Shown piece by piece: positions 10,496-22,401 of a stretch of DNA of 60,000 nucleotides. The position numbers and the translations under genes were made by a program. The stretch is from Neocallimastix lanati (nom. inval.) (lineage: Eukaryota > Neocallimastigomycota > Neocallimastigomycetes > Neocallimastigales > Neocallimastigaceae): assembly GCA_016946835.1 (NCBI GenBank), contig JACVTC010000081.1, positions 531,501 to 591,500 on the forward strand. Reading direction: 5' to 3'. Within the stretch, counting starts at the first letter, position 1, and every line of letters begins with the position of its first letter. The notes under the pieces were generated by a model, which saw nothing but the letters and a program-made list of their open reading frames with translations, did no database searches and was not told the DNA's origin.

Positions 10496-12284
10496 CTTCT
10501 TTTTTTTTTTAAATCTAAAATATTTATTAAATTAAAATTTATTTACATTATCATTATTATATTATTACTTTTTTTATATATATACTTATTAAAAATCTAC
10601 TATATTTAGTATATTTCAATTACCTTTTTTATAATATAAGAATATAAATTTATTTTTTTAAAAATTTTATATATATGTTTATAGAATTTTTATTTTTTGA
10701 TTTTTAAAAAATTTTTAAGAGATTTCTTTATATATATATAATTTTTTTTTTTTTGTTTTATTATTTAATTCTAAATTATCTTTTATTTAATTATAAAATA
10801 TTAAATTAGTTAACATTAAAATAAATAATAAAATTTTTAAAAAGAATATAAAAAAAGTATAAAATATAAATTATGTAAAATTTTATAATTGAAAGTTTAT
10901 TAAATATAATAATTAATTTTAATTATTTAAGTAGAAGAATATTCTTTTATTATAAACAAAAATTTTAAAAAAAAAAAAAAAAAAAATTGACAATATTAAA
11001 TTATATTATTAGTTTCTAATAACATTTGATATTATTGGAACCAATAATAATCGATAATAAAAAAAATTAACAATATATTGATATAAAATAAATTTTATTA
11101 ATATAAACAATAATAAATATTTAATAAAGAAACATAATTATAATATAAATAAATAGGGTTGCAAAAGAAATTTAAGTCTAGATATGTAAATGTATAATTA
11201 TTGTTTTTTTTTTTTTTTTTTTTTTTCTTTTGCCGTTAAATTCATATTTTATTATATATTGTTTTCTTGCAGTTAAGTTATAATTTTATTATATATTATT
11301 TTAACAGTAAAATTAAAGAATACATTAATTATAAAAATATCTTCATATATAAGTAATTAATGAGAACAGCATTAAATCAATTAGCAATAAAAGTATATGT
11401 CAACTGAAAATATATATATAAATACAGAAAGAAATATTATAAATAATATAACAATTAATGAAATAAAAGAAAATGATAAAATTATAATAGAAGTATCAAA
11501 TAATAAATTAATAATTTGATATAAAATTCAAATATAAACAAAAAAACAAATATAAGCCTTTATTATTAAAAAATATAAAAAATAGAATTTTATATTAATT
11601 TAATTAATAAATGAATAGACAAAAAAAATTTTTTTTTCTTTTTTTTCTTTTTTTTTTAAAAAAAAACAAAAAGTTAAAATAATACATAAATTTATTTAAA
11701 AATGACAAAATTTTAATTATAGATTTTCTATAATATTTAATGTTATTCATGTTATTCATTATATATATATATCATTTAATAAAGATGATCTTTTATAAAA
11801 TTTTTTATGGGTAAATATTATTATAATTTCAAATTACATAGTATTTATTATATAATTCTAATAATATATAATAATTTAAATTATTAAATTTAATAATTTT
11901 TATTAATTAATCTTACTTATTAATTAATCTTATTTATGTATTTTATTTACTTAATTATGATATAAACTATAATTTAATTAATTTGTTAAGTTATGTTTTT
12001 ATATAAATTTTTTTTTTTAGATTTTGATATGAAATAAACTTTATTTAATAACATTAATTAAAAAATTATATATGAAATTTTTTTAATATTAAAAAATTAC
12101 CTTTTAAGTATACAATATTATAAAATTTCATTAAATCTATATATATTTAATATGATGTAAATTTTGTTCATTATTATTTATATTAAAAAAAAGAATATTC
12201 TATTTTAATTATACATTATTTACAATAAAGAAAAGAATATTCTATGCATTTAATTATTAAATTAAAAGTGTAAGATTAAGGTTA
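10496..12284. other. AT-rich non-coding stretch
   Basis: Upstream of the secreted repeat protein. It holds AT-rich sequence with several A or T runs (for example 10968-10986 and 11204-11226) and a few Ty-like-looking but unrecognisable patches around 11160-11340. No open frame or RNA gene can be supported. Confidence 0.6.
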
Positions 12285-13145
12285 AATTACATTGTACAAT
12301 AGATAGAGTTTTATGTATTATAATTTAAATAAATAACTAAATAAATAAAATAAATAAATAAATAAATTTAAAAAAAAAAAATAGAAATTACATAATAAAT
12401 TATATATAATAAATATACATTAGAACTAAAGTTTTAAAAAATAAAATGTTTTATTACACGTTTTATAATTTTTCAAAAAATAAATAAAACTAATAATAAT
12501 TTTAAATATCTAAAAAAATAAAAAAAAAAAAAAATAAATAATTTAAAAGGTGTAAAGAATAATAATTTGGGTGTGGGGCATTTCGCCAAATTGCATTTCG
12601 CCAGATTGCATTTCGCCAATTTTTTTTGAAAGCATGTGGCGTATTAAAAAAATGTGGCATTTCGCCAAATTGCAATTCGCCAAGTTGCATTTCGCCAAAT
12701 TGAAAATTATTAAATAAATGAATAAATCAATAAATAAAATTAATTATCATTAATATCGCATAAAAACAATTTTAAAAAAAATATATTTTGAATTAATATT
12801 TATTTATTTATTCATTCATTTATATCAATATTCTACTTGTCGAAATGCAACCTGGCGAAAAGCAACTTGGGGAAATGCAACTTGGGGAAATGCAACATTT
12901 TAATACTACGCCACTTGGCGAAATGCAATTTGGGGAAATGCAACTCTCCCTAATAATTTAAGAATATAATTATTTAAATTAAAATAATAATATTTAAATA
13001 ATTAATTGATCATTTTTACATATTTTAAACTCTTGGCGCAGTATTTATAAAAATCTTAAGCTTTAATAAAAATATATTAATATTTAATAATTATTAATAA
13101 ATATTAATAATTATTTTTAATAAAAGAAATATTTATAGATAATCT

Positions 13146-13188
<43 letters not shown>

Positions 13189-13440
13189 ATTTTAGTATAT
13201 AGTTATATACAAATCCTTTTTAAAATTGTTTTTTTTTTTTTTTTTAATAACAAAAGAAATAGTTATAAATAATCTAGTAACAATAAAAAAAAAAGTTATT
13301 TTAATATATAGTTATATAAAATTTTTTTAAGATTATTTCCTTTTTTTTTTAATAAAAGAGAATATTTATAATAATCTATTAAAAAAAAAAAATTAAAACA
13401 AAATAAAAAAGGTTATTTTTTATATAGTTAAATAAATTTG
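12285..13440 (+). mobile_element. FamA MULE-like element, copy interrupted by a second element
   Basis: The blocks at 12320-12568 and 12951-13430 match those of the partial copy at 100-965 in the same order. They include AAAAGGTGTAAAGAATAATAATTT, a later TTACATATTTTAAACTCTTG, and the repeated blocks with GTTATTTTAATATATAG. The terminal GGGGGAGG end is missing. A 382-bp element split the copy at 12569. The outer limits are approximate. Confidence 0.65.
12569..12950. mobile_element. FamC small inverted-repeat element nested in FamA
   Basis: A 382-bp insertion bounded by the exact 9-bp duplication TAATAATTT (12560-12568 and 12951-12959). The ends are GGGTGTGGGGCATTTCGCC and, read inward from the other side, GGGAGAGTTGCATTTCCCC. 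Both ends contain tandem units of about 15 bp around GCATTTCGCCAAATT. It has no coding capacity; the short frame across it is incidental. The 9-bp duplication points to MULE-type mobilisation. Confidence 0.82.
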
Positions 13441-13999
13441 ATAAGTAAATGTATAAATAAAAATTATATTAATAAAATACATAAATAAATAACTACATTG
13501 ATGTTATACATTTGTTATACATTGACTATATAAGACTCTTAAGGGCTTAAGGGCTCCTGTATAAATTTGTAATAGAAAAAAAAAAAAAAAAAGCTTGAAT
13601 AAATACAAAGAAAAAATTATAATTGTATTAATTAATTTATAAGAATACTTATAATGAATGAATGGTAGAGTCTATTAATAGTTAGAAGATAATATAAAAT
13701 ATGTACAAATGATTCAATGTAATTGATATAATATTGGTAGTTGTATAATTTCTAACCATTGAACAATAGTTTGAAAACAAGAAATTACTAATAAATAATG
13801 TTAATTACGTTGTGAGGACTGTTATAAAATATCTTTCGTAGTTAATATAATTATTGGTAGTGAATATTATTAATTAAATAAATTCTTACAAACTATAGGC
13901 TGTTATGAATGTTTTTCTGTTTTGTGTTTATGGGTTATTTTAAAACTTTTAATAGGATTAGGGTTAATAAACCCTAACCCTTATTATTAAGTATTATAA
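13441..13999. other. Non-coding stretch, possible decayed LTR-like sequence
   Basis: It is less simple than its surroundings, with ACTATATAAGACTC near 13530 followed by two AAGGGCTTAAGGGCT-like units, reminiscent of a promoter region. No paired LTR is visible. A telomere-like short palindrome lies at 13958-13977. Confidence 0.35.
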
Positions 14000-14330
14000 G
14001 GGATCGTGCATTTTGTAATGTAGCACATAATATTTTAGAAATTAATTTTTAAGATATTCTATACAATCATAAATAAACATATAAATAATTATTATTTTAA
14101 AAGAAATAATAATATATTTTTTTAATTAAATATTATTTAAATAACTATTTCAAAAGAAATAATAATATATTCTATTAAAAAAGAATTATAAAAAATTATT
14201 TTTATAATTGAATATTAATAAATTATATATATAAAAAAGAATATATTATTTATTTAATTATTATTTATTTGATTATTAAAAAAGCCACATATAAAATACG
14301 CCACATTACGAAATGTACGATTAGATTTAT
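14000..14330 (+). mobile_element. FamB small element, copy 1
   Basis: It starts GGGATCGTGCATTTTGTAATG and ends near CCACATTACGAAATGTACG, with the ends inverted relative to each other. The interior (AAAAGAAATAATAATATATT, then ATTGAATATTAATAAATTATATATAT) is shared with copies at 15045-15451 (inverted) and 34891-35145. No exact target duplication could be found for this copy. Confidence 0.6.
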
Positions 14331-14344
14331 ATTTTATATCTAAT

Positions 14345-14650
14345 TGGATGTGGTGCATTTCGGAACGTGACTTTATATTTCTTATAAAGCCACGTGCGTA
14401 CTTTAAAAAACTGTTGATGTAAGTGTGGCTTAATTTTTTTTAATAAATAAATAATATTTTAATTTTTAATGAAAAATAATATTTTTTAAATAATAAAATA
14501 TATAATGAAATATATAATAATAATAATTATTTTTAAAGATATATTTTAATATTTTTTGTTAAAATAATGGGTGAGTTGCATTTCGGAGCATGACCTTTAG
14601 ATAATAATTTAATCATAATATAGCGACTCACATTTTTCTTTTTTAAATTA
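14345..14650. mobile_element. Degenerate CATTTCG-end element remains
   Basis: Two separate termini are visible: GGATGTGGTGCATTTCGGAACG at 14347, followed by an inverted pair around ACGTGACTTTAT and ATAAAGCCACGT, and GGGTGAGTTGCATTTCGGAGC near 14571 with GCGACTCAC near 14626. They resemble ends of the same element group, but boundaries cannot be set. Confidence 0.45.
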
Positions 14651-14653
14651 ATG

Positions 14654-14692
<39 letters not shown>

Positions 14693-14740
14693 AAATTGAT
14701 AAAAATTGAAATAAATATAATTAGGTTAATTTTTCTTTTT

Positions 14741-14790
<50 letters not shown>

Positions 14791-14914
14791 TTTTGTTTTT
14801 TTTTGTTTTAAGCATTAAGAAAAAAAAATATCTCATAAACGTATTATTTATAATAAAATATTTATTATTATTTTATCAAAAAATATTAAAAAATCTTTGA
14901 TATTAAATATTATT
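14651..14914. repeat. Simple repeats: (AAAT)n and long T run
   Basis: A run of AAAT units at about 14655-14690 and a T run of roughly 45 at about 14743-14789. No gene. Confidence 0.8.
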
Positions 14915-15044
14915 TTATATTAGAAAATTAGTATTTTTATTTATAAATTTAATACTTTATTAATATTTTTTTTATTATAATATTTATTATAGTTTTTAAA
15001 TATTAAATAGTTTATTATAAATAAATAGGATATATTATATTAAT

Positions 15045-15451
15045 GGGAATTTCATAATGTGGCATATTTTTGTTTGTGGTTTGTTTTTTAATAATTAAAT
15101 AAATAATAAGTATTTTTTTTTTATATATAATTTATTAATATTCAATTATAAAATAATTTTTTATAATTCTTTTTTTTTTAGAATATATTATTATTTCCTT
15201 TGAAATAGTTATTTAATAATATTCAATTATAAAATAATTTTTTATAATTCTTTTTTTTTAGAATATATTATTATTTCCTTTGAAATAGTTATTTAATAAT
15301 ATTTAATTGAAAAAAAATATTATTATTTCTTTTAAAATAATAATTATTTATATATTTATTTATGATTTGATTGCATATAGAATATCTTAAAAATGTATGG
15401 CTTTATTTAAAAATATAATACGCCATATTGCGAAATGCACGCACTAGATTC
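15045..15451 (-). mobile_element. FamB small element, copy 2, with 9-bp target duplication
   Basis: A 407-bp insertion between exact TATATTAAT copies (15036-15044 and 15452-15460). The right terminus reads inward GAATCTAGTGCGTGCATTTCG; the left reads GGGAATTTCATAATGTGGC. The interior is inverted relative to the copies at 14000 and 34891 and contains an internal duplication of about 84 bp. A related sequence without the insertion exists near 19895-19960. Confidence 0.78.
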
Positions 15452-15719
15452 TATATTAATATAGTTTATAGATATAGTTTTAAATTTTTTTTTATTTTTA
15501 TAAGCCTCCTTTATAGTTAATATGTGTATTTAATATATTAAAATATGTATGAACTGTCAAATGCATTTTATATGTATAAATATCATTAAATTATGTATTC
15601 TTAAAAATAAGCCTTTTACTTCAAATAAATAAAGTTAGTAAATAAACCGAATATTGAGATTTTTATCATTTTATTATTTATTAAAAATTTAAATATTATT
15701 TTTTATTCATTAAAAATAA

Positions 15720-16320
15720 TTTATGCCACCCTTACATTAATGAGTTTTAAATTACGTCACATATTATATAAGGCCACATCCAAAATAATAATAAATATTT
15801 ATTATAAACAATGCGCTTATGAGAAATTTTTTTAGATGTTTAAAATATAAAAAATTAACCCATTTATAATTATTTCTATTTTTATTTATTTATTTACAAT
15901 TATTTAAAAAAAAAAAAAAAAAATGTGGGACGTTATATTACGAATTGAATTTTTCTTAAAGCCATATTCCGAAATGCAATAATACTATTTAATTATTCAA
16001 ATATTATATTTTTTAATTATTATATTATTATATTATTTATTTATATTATTTATATTTTATTATTTATTATTAATTATTAATTATTTAATATTTAATATTT
16101 AATATTTATTTGATATAATATAAAGTGTTTATAATTATTTTATTATTTTTTATTGATTACTATTTCAAATAATTATCTAATATCTATTCCAAATCATAAT
16201 TTATTATATATTTATTTGTATTATAAAATTACGGTTATAAATTAAAATTTAAGAAGCCACATTTCTGACATTTAAGAAATGCATCTCCATACTTGAGTAA
16301 TTTAAGCCGCACACTGTACT
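15720..16320. mobile_element. Further decayed CATTTCG-end fragments
   Basis: Isolated terminal-like motifs: TATGCCACCCTTACATTAATG near 15722, GCCACATCC near 15772, GCCATATTCCGAAATGCAAT near 15961 and AAGAAATGCATC near 16275, separated by AT-rich filler. They are probably remnants of several nested elements; limits and pairings are unclear. Confidence 0.4.
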
Positions 16321-16589
16321 CTTTTGTAATACTAAATTACTACATACTTCACACATACATGGAGAATAATTGTGACTTGAAAAAAGTTCTTTGTGTGACC
16401 CTTGCTTCTCATTCGTATTTATTATTTATTCTGAGTAACTATAAATTACGTAATTTTATCTATTACTAATGATATTATACATTTATCTGGTTAGTTTGAT
16501 AATGAATAATGAATTAGGGATTATAAAATATAAGTTAGAGATATTAAAAATAATTATAAAATATTAACTTAATGAATATATGAAAAAAA

Positions 16590-16636
<47 letters not shown>

Positions 16637-16849
16637 AAATTGGAAAACTAAGAAACTACGTTTTAAAATAAAGATAAAATATTAAAATTTTTATATAAAT
16701 GTTAATTATGATTGTATAATGATTAGTTCATTGACTAAAATTTAAATTATGATTCATTTATACATTTTTTAACATTAAATCTTTTTTTTATAAACTGTTC
16801 TTTACTTTGAGTAAGTGTCATTTCTGAGCATAAAGTGAGCTTTCTAGTT
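16321..16849. other. Non-coding stretch with long T run
   Basis: It holds a T run of about 46 (16590-16635). GTCATTTCTGAGCATAAAGTGAGC near 16817 resembles the terminus at 14571. No gene is seen. Confidence 0.6.
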
Positions 16850-17392
16850 TAGAATTGTTATAGATTATCTTGTAGAAGAGAAGGGAAAAAACACTAGTTA
16901 TGTTATTAAGAGGAATAGAAACATTGAAAAATACTGTTCAATAAGAGCATTAACTCGTTCTATCTCTCCATTAGACTATTAATAATAAGTCATGGAGAGC
17001 TGAGTAGAGATTCCAATTGAATAGTATAATGATGACCTAAATTATTGATGAAAGTTGCAGCTCATGATTTAAAAATAACGAATTTATGGAAATCAATGGA
17101 AATGGAAGACTAGTGGGAATTAGATGGATTATTATGGTGAGGTGGTCAGCAACAACCATAATATAAGTATTATTTTCCGTGAGCTCAATGAGCTTGGTAA
17201 ATGGACTATGAAGTTATGAAGTCAACAGTAATGATTTTCCACTGCCTGTTTGAAATAGAAAGTGGTATTAATTTCTCATTTGGCTAGAGGCCTCTGATCT
17301 TGCATTTTCAGCAGATTGGGCAAGAAGTAATATAATTGGTAAATGTCATCCTTCATATGGGGCCATCAATAGTATTTGGAAATATTATATAT

Positions 17393-17423
<31 letters not shown>

Positions 17424-17880
17424 CAATTCCTTGATGACCATTATTGGGTAAGACATACAAAAGTTTGGTGGGGACAACAATTCAATTTTCAAAATATAGT
17501 AAATTAGCTTTAATAGAAAAAGAAGAAGAAAAATTGTTATAACTATTATTTAATAAATTCATTATCCATTAAAATAAAAAAACTCTTTTTCTTTTTAATT
17601 TATTAATACAATGTTATTAGATATAATTGCGCAAAAACAAAAATCTTTCATTCGCCAACAAAGCGTTGGAATTAGGAGTCATTGTCATTTGGTAATAAGG
17701 ACGTCTTGACAGGGCATTCGGTTTTCCACTTTAGTTTTCCTGAACGAAAAGCTATTTTAGGAGTATTCTTTGGAAGAATTAGATCAGAGAAGGATTAGCA
17801 GCATATTAATGACGTGATAGCTATGGTAGAGGGGATTACTTGATATCTTAGATGAATTATTTTAAATCAGGACCTTTCAA
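16850..17880 (-). pseudogene. Ty3/gypsy pol relic (RNase H end and integrase)
   Basis: The minus strand carries recognisable but broken Ty3/gypsy blocks in the expected order. GKPNALSRRPYYQ at about 17690-17730 corresponds to the conserved end of RNase H (usually DALSRR). CPICQ near 17310 belongs to the integrase zinc region. RQWKIITVDFIT near 17230-17265 and NNTYIMVVADHLT near 17130-17195 match the first catalytic-Asp region. IERVNALIEQY near 16915-16960 matches the region around the catalytic Glu. Stops and shifts abound and the fragment is dead. Confidence 0.7.
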
Positions 17881-18332
17881 ATGCTAGATATAAAGAACTT
17901 TTAATATAAAGCAAATTATAATAAAGCAAGCAAACATTCAACCCAACATATAATTATAACATAAAACTTTAGAAAGTTTTAAAATTAAATACTATTTTAA
18001 AAACCTCTTTTATTAAATTAATTATTCATTTTTCTATGTTATTTTAACTCTATAATTGTTAATAATAAATATATCTTTTAAAATAAAACATTTTATTATT
18101 ATTTATATTTTTTTTAGATACATTAGCTATATATTAAACTAATATATATATAAAATAAAAATTTTATATATTTAAAATATTTTTATAATTTATTTAATTA
18201 GCATATAATGTTATAATCAATTTAGTTTAGTATATAACTTATAAGTTTAATCATAAACTAAACTAAATTGATTATAATATCATAAGTTCTAATTAATTGA
18301 ATTTTTTTTTTTTTTAATCCAAAATTTTATAT

Positions 18333-18640
18333 TATGACAACAAATCCCTTCGATTGCAATTCTTTTAGAAACTCTTTGCTTTAGTACAGTTTCCCCATCG
18401 TTCTGCCATCCAAATTTAAAGGTGGTGAACTTAAATTAGAAGGATTTATTCAGCAATGCCAATTACACTTTAATTTGAAACCTCTTATATTCCCAACTGA
18501 CTCTAATCGTATGATATATATGTTTTAATCAATGGATGGTAATGCCAAATATTTCATTTCTAATTTAATTAAATTTAAAGCTCATAATTCCGTATTAGAT
18601 CAGTTCGAGACTTTTATTTCTCAATTAAGAAAAAAAAGTT
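18333..18640 (+). pseudogene. Ty3/gypsy gag relic
   Basis: The plus strand gives LPSKFKGGELKLEGFIQQ followed by HFNLKPLIFPTDSNRMIYM. This is the pattern of a Ty3/gypsy Gag start (a PxKFxG block, a helix and an F-P-T-D turn). A stop interrupts it after 18520. It is opposite in orientation to the pol relic at 16850-17880, so the two do not come from one simple insertion. Confidence 0.65.
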
Positions 18641-19420
18641 TTTTTTTTTTTTCTGGAACATATATTAATATATGAACAACATAGGGTTTTGATACTAAAA
18701 CTATGCTAAAAACATACCCAAATTCATCAAAAAAATAAAACAAAAAAAAAAAATAATAAAAAATAAAAATAAAAATAAAAATAAAAATAAAAATAAAAAT
18801 AAAATAAAAACATAATCATATATACGCATAGTTTTAGCATAAACATAGCATAAATATACATATATTAGTAATATATGCCTATATTATTATTAATGTTCCA
18901 AAGCTATGTTGTTAATTGATAAACATATGTATATATTGCTAATATTAACGATAAAACCATGTTGTTTATATATAAACATAACAGCTATATTGTTAATTAA
19001 AATATCAAGGTTTTATGGTTTATTAACATTCAAAACATATATCGTTTTTATATATAATCATAGCTGTTTTTATCATCAATTAATATAGGTTCCAAATTAT
19101 ATTAATAAACAATAGGGTTTTATGCTATATATATGCCAAAAACTATATGTTGATATATATTTAATTTTTGGAGCCTATAATAATAAATGTAAAATGGTAT
19201 GGTTTTTATACAAATATATGCTAAAAGTCGTATGGTTTTAAATCTGCAAAAAATTGAAAATATTGAATGAAACAAATGAATGTTTAAATGAGACGAAGCG
19301 AAAGTAGGAGAGTGAGAGATCGAGCACATAACGTAGTGAAGCTGCGTAGAGGCTCGAGATCACTCGAGAGTAAGCGTAGTCGAATCAATGAATGAAGTTG
19401 AATGAAAATATTGAAATTTA
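18641..19420. other. Unassigned stretch with AAAAT repeats and a GC-richer island
   Basis: (AAAAAT)n lies at about 18765-18810. Related phrases such as ACTATGCTAAAAAC and GTTTTAGCATA occur on both strands (18699, 18833, 19122 and 19218), giving partial inverted pairing. At about 19280-19400 is a purine-rich island with repeated GAGAGTGAGAGATCGAG-like and CTCGAGATCACTCGAGAG-like phrases. No tRNA fold or credible frame is seen; short frames here are incidental. Confidence 0.4.
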
Positions 19421-19854
19421 TTAAATATAAAAAAAAAGCTAAAAAAAAGAAAATTTATTAAATATAAAAAAAAAAAAGCTAAAAAAAATGTCTATATATT
19501 TTAAAAAATAATTATTAAAAAAGAAAATTTATTAAATATAAAAAAAAAAAAAAAAGCTAAAAAAAAAATAATCATTAAATTATTGAAATAAAATAATAAT
19601 AATTAATATAAGATATAATAAAAATAAAAATTGATAAAATCTAAAATAAGAAATATAAATAATAATAGTACAATAGTTTTTAAAATTCAAAAATATACAA
19701 TGATAATTATAAAAGTTAATTTTAGTTATAAAAATATGATATTCATAATTATAATCATAGCAATAAAATTCTTATAGTCCTAATCATAAAAATCATAATA
19801 ATAAAATTTTAAAGTATTACTAATAAATAAATAATAGATATTTGTATTTTAAAT

Positions 19855-20235
19855 TTTCTTTTGTTAAAAATCTCAATATTTGTTTATTTATTAACTTTAT
19901 TATAAATAAATAGGATATATTATATTAATATATAGTTTATATAATTTATGAATATAGTTTTAAAAAATTTTTTTTTATAAGCCTCTTTTATATAGTTAAT
20001 ATTAAAACATGTATTTAATGTATTAAAATATGTATGATCCATCAAAGTATTTTGTATGTATAGTATGTATAAATAGAATTAAATTATGTATTCTTAAAAA
20101 AAAAAAGCCTTTTGCTTCAAATAAATAAACTATTTAATATTTAAAATTATAATAAAAGTTGTAATAAAATAAAAATATTGATTAAAATGTTAATTAAATT
20201 TATAAACTAAAAATACTAATTTTCTAACATTTATT
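19855..20235. repeat. Diverged repeat related to 14915-15668
   Basis: The middle part (19895-20125) matches, in direct orientation, the two flanks of FamB copy 2: ATAAATAAATAGGATATATT before it, and the GCCTC, TTAATAT and TTAAATTATGTATTCTTAAAA blocks after it. The outer parts match in inverted orientation. It provides a related site lacking the FamB insertion. Confidence 0.6.
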
Positions 20236-21986
20236 AATATTGTTTAATTTTTAAATTTTCAATGTTATTTATTAATATTTCAAGTATTTTCTATTTTAAA
20301 AACAATAAAATATATTTATATTAACCTTTTAATTTTTTTATATATAATTTTTAAAATTTTCATTATTATATTTATAAATATATATATATATTTTTTAATA
20401 TATTTATATTAACCTTTTAATTTTTTTACATACAATAAACTACCACTAATTATATTAGTATTAAGTATTAATTATGGAGTTTATTATCTGTTATGTTTAT
20501 AAAAAATAAGTCACATGATACTACATGCGTTTTCCATAACATAGAATTAATTAAAAATTAATTAAATAAATATTAAAAGATAATTAACATATGTAATCAT
20601 TAAATATGAATAAGTACACATAAAGAAAGATAAATAAATATTATAAATAAATAAATAAATTTTATATATAGTTGAATTATTAGTGCAGTTAACAATACTA
20701 ATAATAATAATAATATGATTATAGGTAAAATAGATATTATAATAAATAAATTAAATGAGGTTTATGCTAATATATTATTTAAAATATATAAAATATAAAT
20801 AAAGTATTTGATTATGATTAAATAAAACAATGAGTTACAATGAATGATAATAGGAATATAGACAAATGGAATATTTGAATATTCCTATCTATTTATAAAA
20901 GTAAAAAATTGATATATTTTTGTTATTATAATTATTATTATTATTCCCTTTTCACTTATTCTTTTCAATATTATATATTTATTATCTTTTCAGTATTGAA
21001 AAATTAAAAAATAAAAAAAAAAAAAGAAAGAAATCATCCAATATTTTCTTTTTTCTTTATTCATTTTCTTTATACATATATATGGATGAAAAGAATTATT
21101 TGCTATATTTATAATTTTAAAGAAATTATTAAAATTTTTTATATTTTTATTTATTTAATTATTAATTTTATATTATTTTCTTAATACTTTTTAAAAAATA
21201 TTTAAAACAGTTAATACCATAAGAATATTTCGTTTTTTTAGTGCAATTCTGTTTAAATATTTACCTTGGTTTTCATTACAGCTTACTTTAACGTTTAAAT
21301 TGGAGAATAATAATTAAATAAAATGTATTAGAATTAGAATTCATAATAAAAAATTAATATTTTAATGTTAATTGTGAAAAACATGATTTACTAAGTTTGT
21401 TTTGATAAAATTAATTAAATTGTAATAAAGAGTTTTCCTTTTTTTTTAGTTATAATTAAAAATATAATCTTATATTCTAATTAAATTCCTTTTTTAGTTA
21501 TAATTAAAATATATATATGTATTAAAAAAGTTTAAATTGAAATTATATTAAACACAATTTTTTAGGTTAATATTATTCGATACTATTTAGTATTATTTAT
21601 TTTTTAATAATTCTTCTTCTTATTATTCTTCTTACTATTATTATAAAATTAGTAATAATTAGTAATAATTAGTATTTTATTTTATAATAATAACATAAAA
21701 AAAAATTTTTTTTTTATTTCCATATTGATATATGAGGAAAAAAAAATATATGAATAAAATATGAGTAAATTTTATCTGATAAAAAAAAAATTTTTTTTTT
21801 TCTTATGAACAAAAGAAATTATATATGTTTATTTTTAGTTAGACTTTATTAGCTATAAGATATTATTTCGTGGTTTAATCTATTAAAGAAATAATATTTT
21901 TTATTATGTTAATGGATTTAAAAATTGTATAATATCATTATTTATTTATTTTTTTGTAATTTTAATTTTTTTTCTTTGCTTTGTTT

Positions 21987-22029
<43 letters not shown>

Positions 22030-22401
22030 TTTTTTTTTTTTTTTTTTTTTTTTTTGTTTTGTTTTTTGTTTTTATATTTAAAATAATAACAATGATAATT
22101 TAATATTAATTATATAAATTAATAAAACAAAAAAAATTTTTTTTTTATATAAAAATAAAATTAATTCAGTAAAAAAAAATAAAAATAAAAATAAAAAGAA
22201 TAAAAAATAAAAAAATAAAAAATTAAATAAATAAAAAGAAGAAAAATATTTAAAATTATTATTTAAACTTATTTTTATATGTTTAAAAAAATTTTAAATA
22301 AATAAATAAGTAAATAAAAAAAATAAAGTAAGGAATTAATAAATTTTTTTTATTAAAACAAAAAAACAAAAAAATCAGAAGAACATAAAGAAAAATAAAA
22401 A
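20236..22401. other. AT-rich intergenic DNA upstream of the dockerin gene
   Basis: No open frame, RNA gene or element end can be supported. It contains an A/T-rich polypurine-polypyrimidine section near 21000-21065 and (AAT)n/(ATT)n pairs near 21990-22030 capable of hairpin formation. Confidence 0.6.

Noticed and set aside
12502-12690. 62-residue frame with repeated QLGELQFGEM-like and FWRNAIWRNA-like units
   Set aside because: It translates the terminal iterons of the FamC element; there is no sign of selection on protein.
19280-19400. tRNA gene in the GC-richer island
   Set aside because: No acceptor stem, TTCGA-type arm or anticodon arm in the right spacing on either strand.
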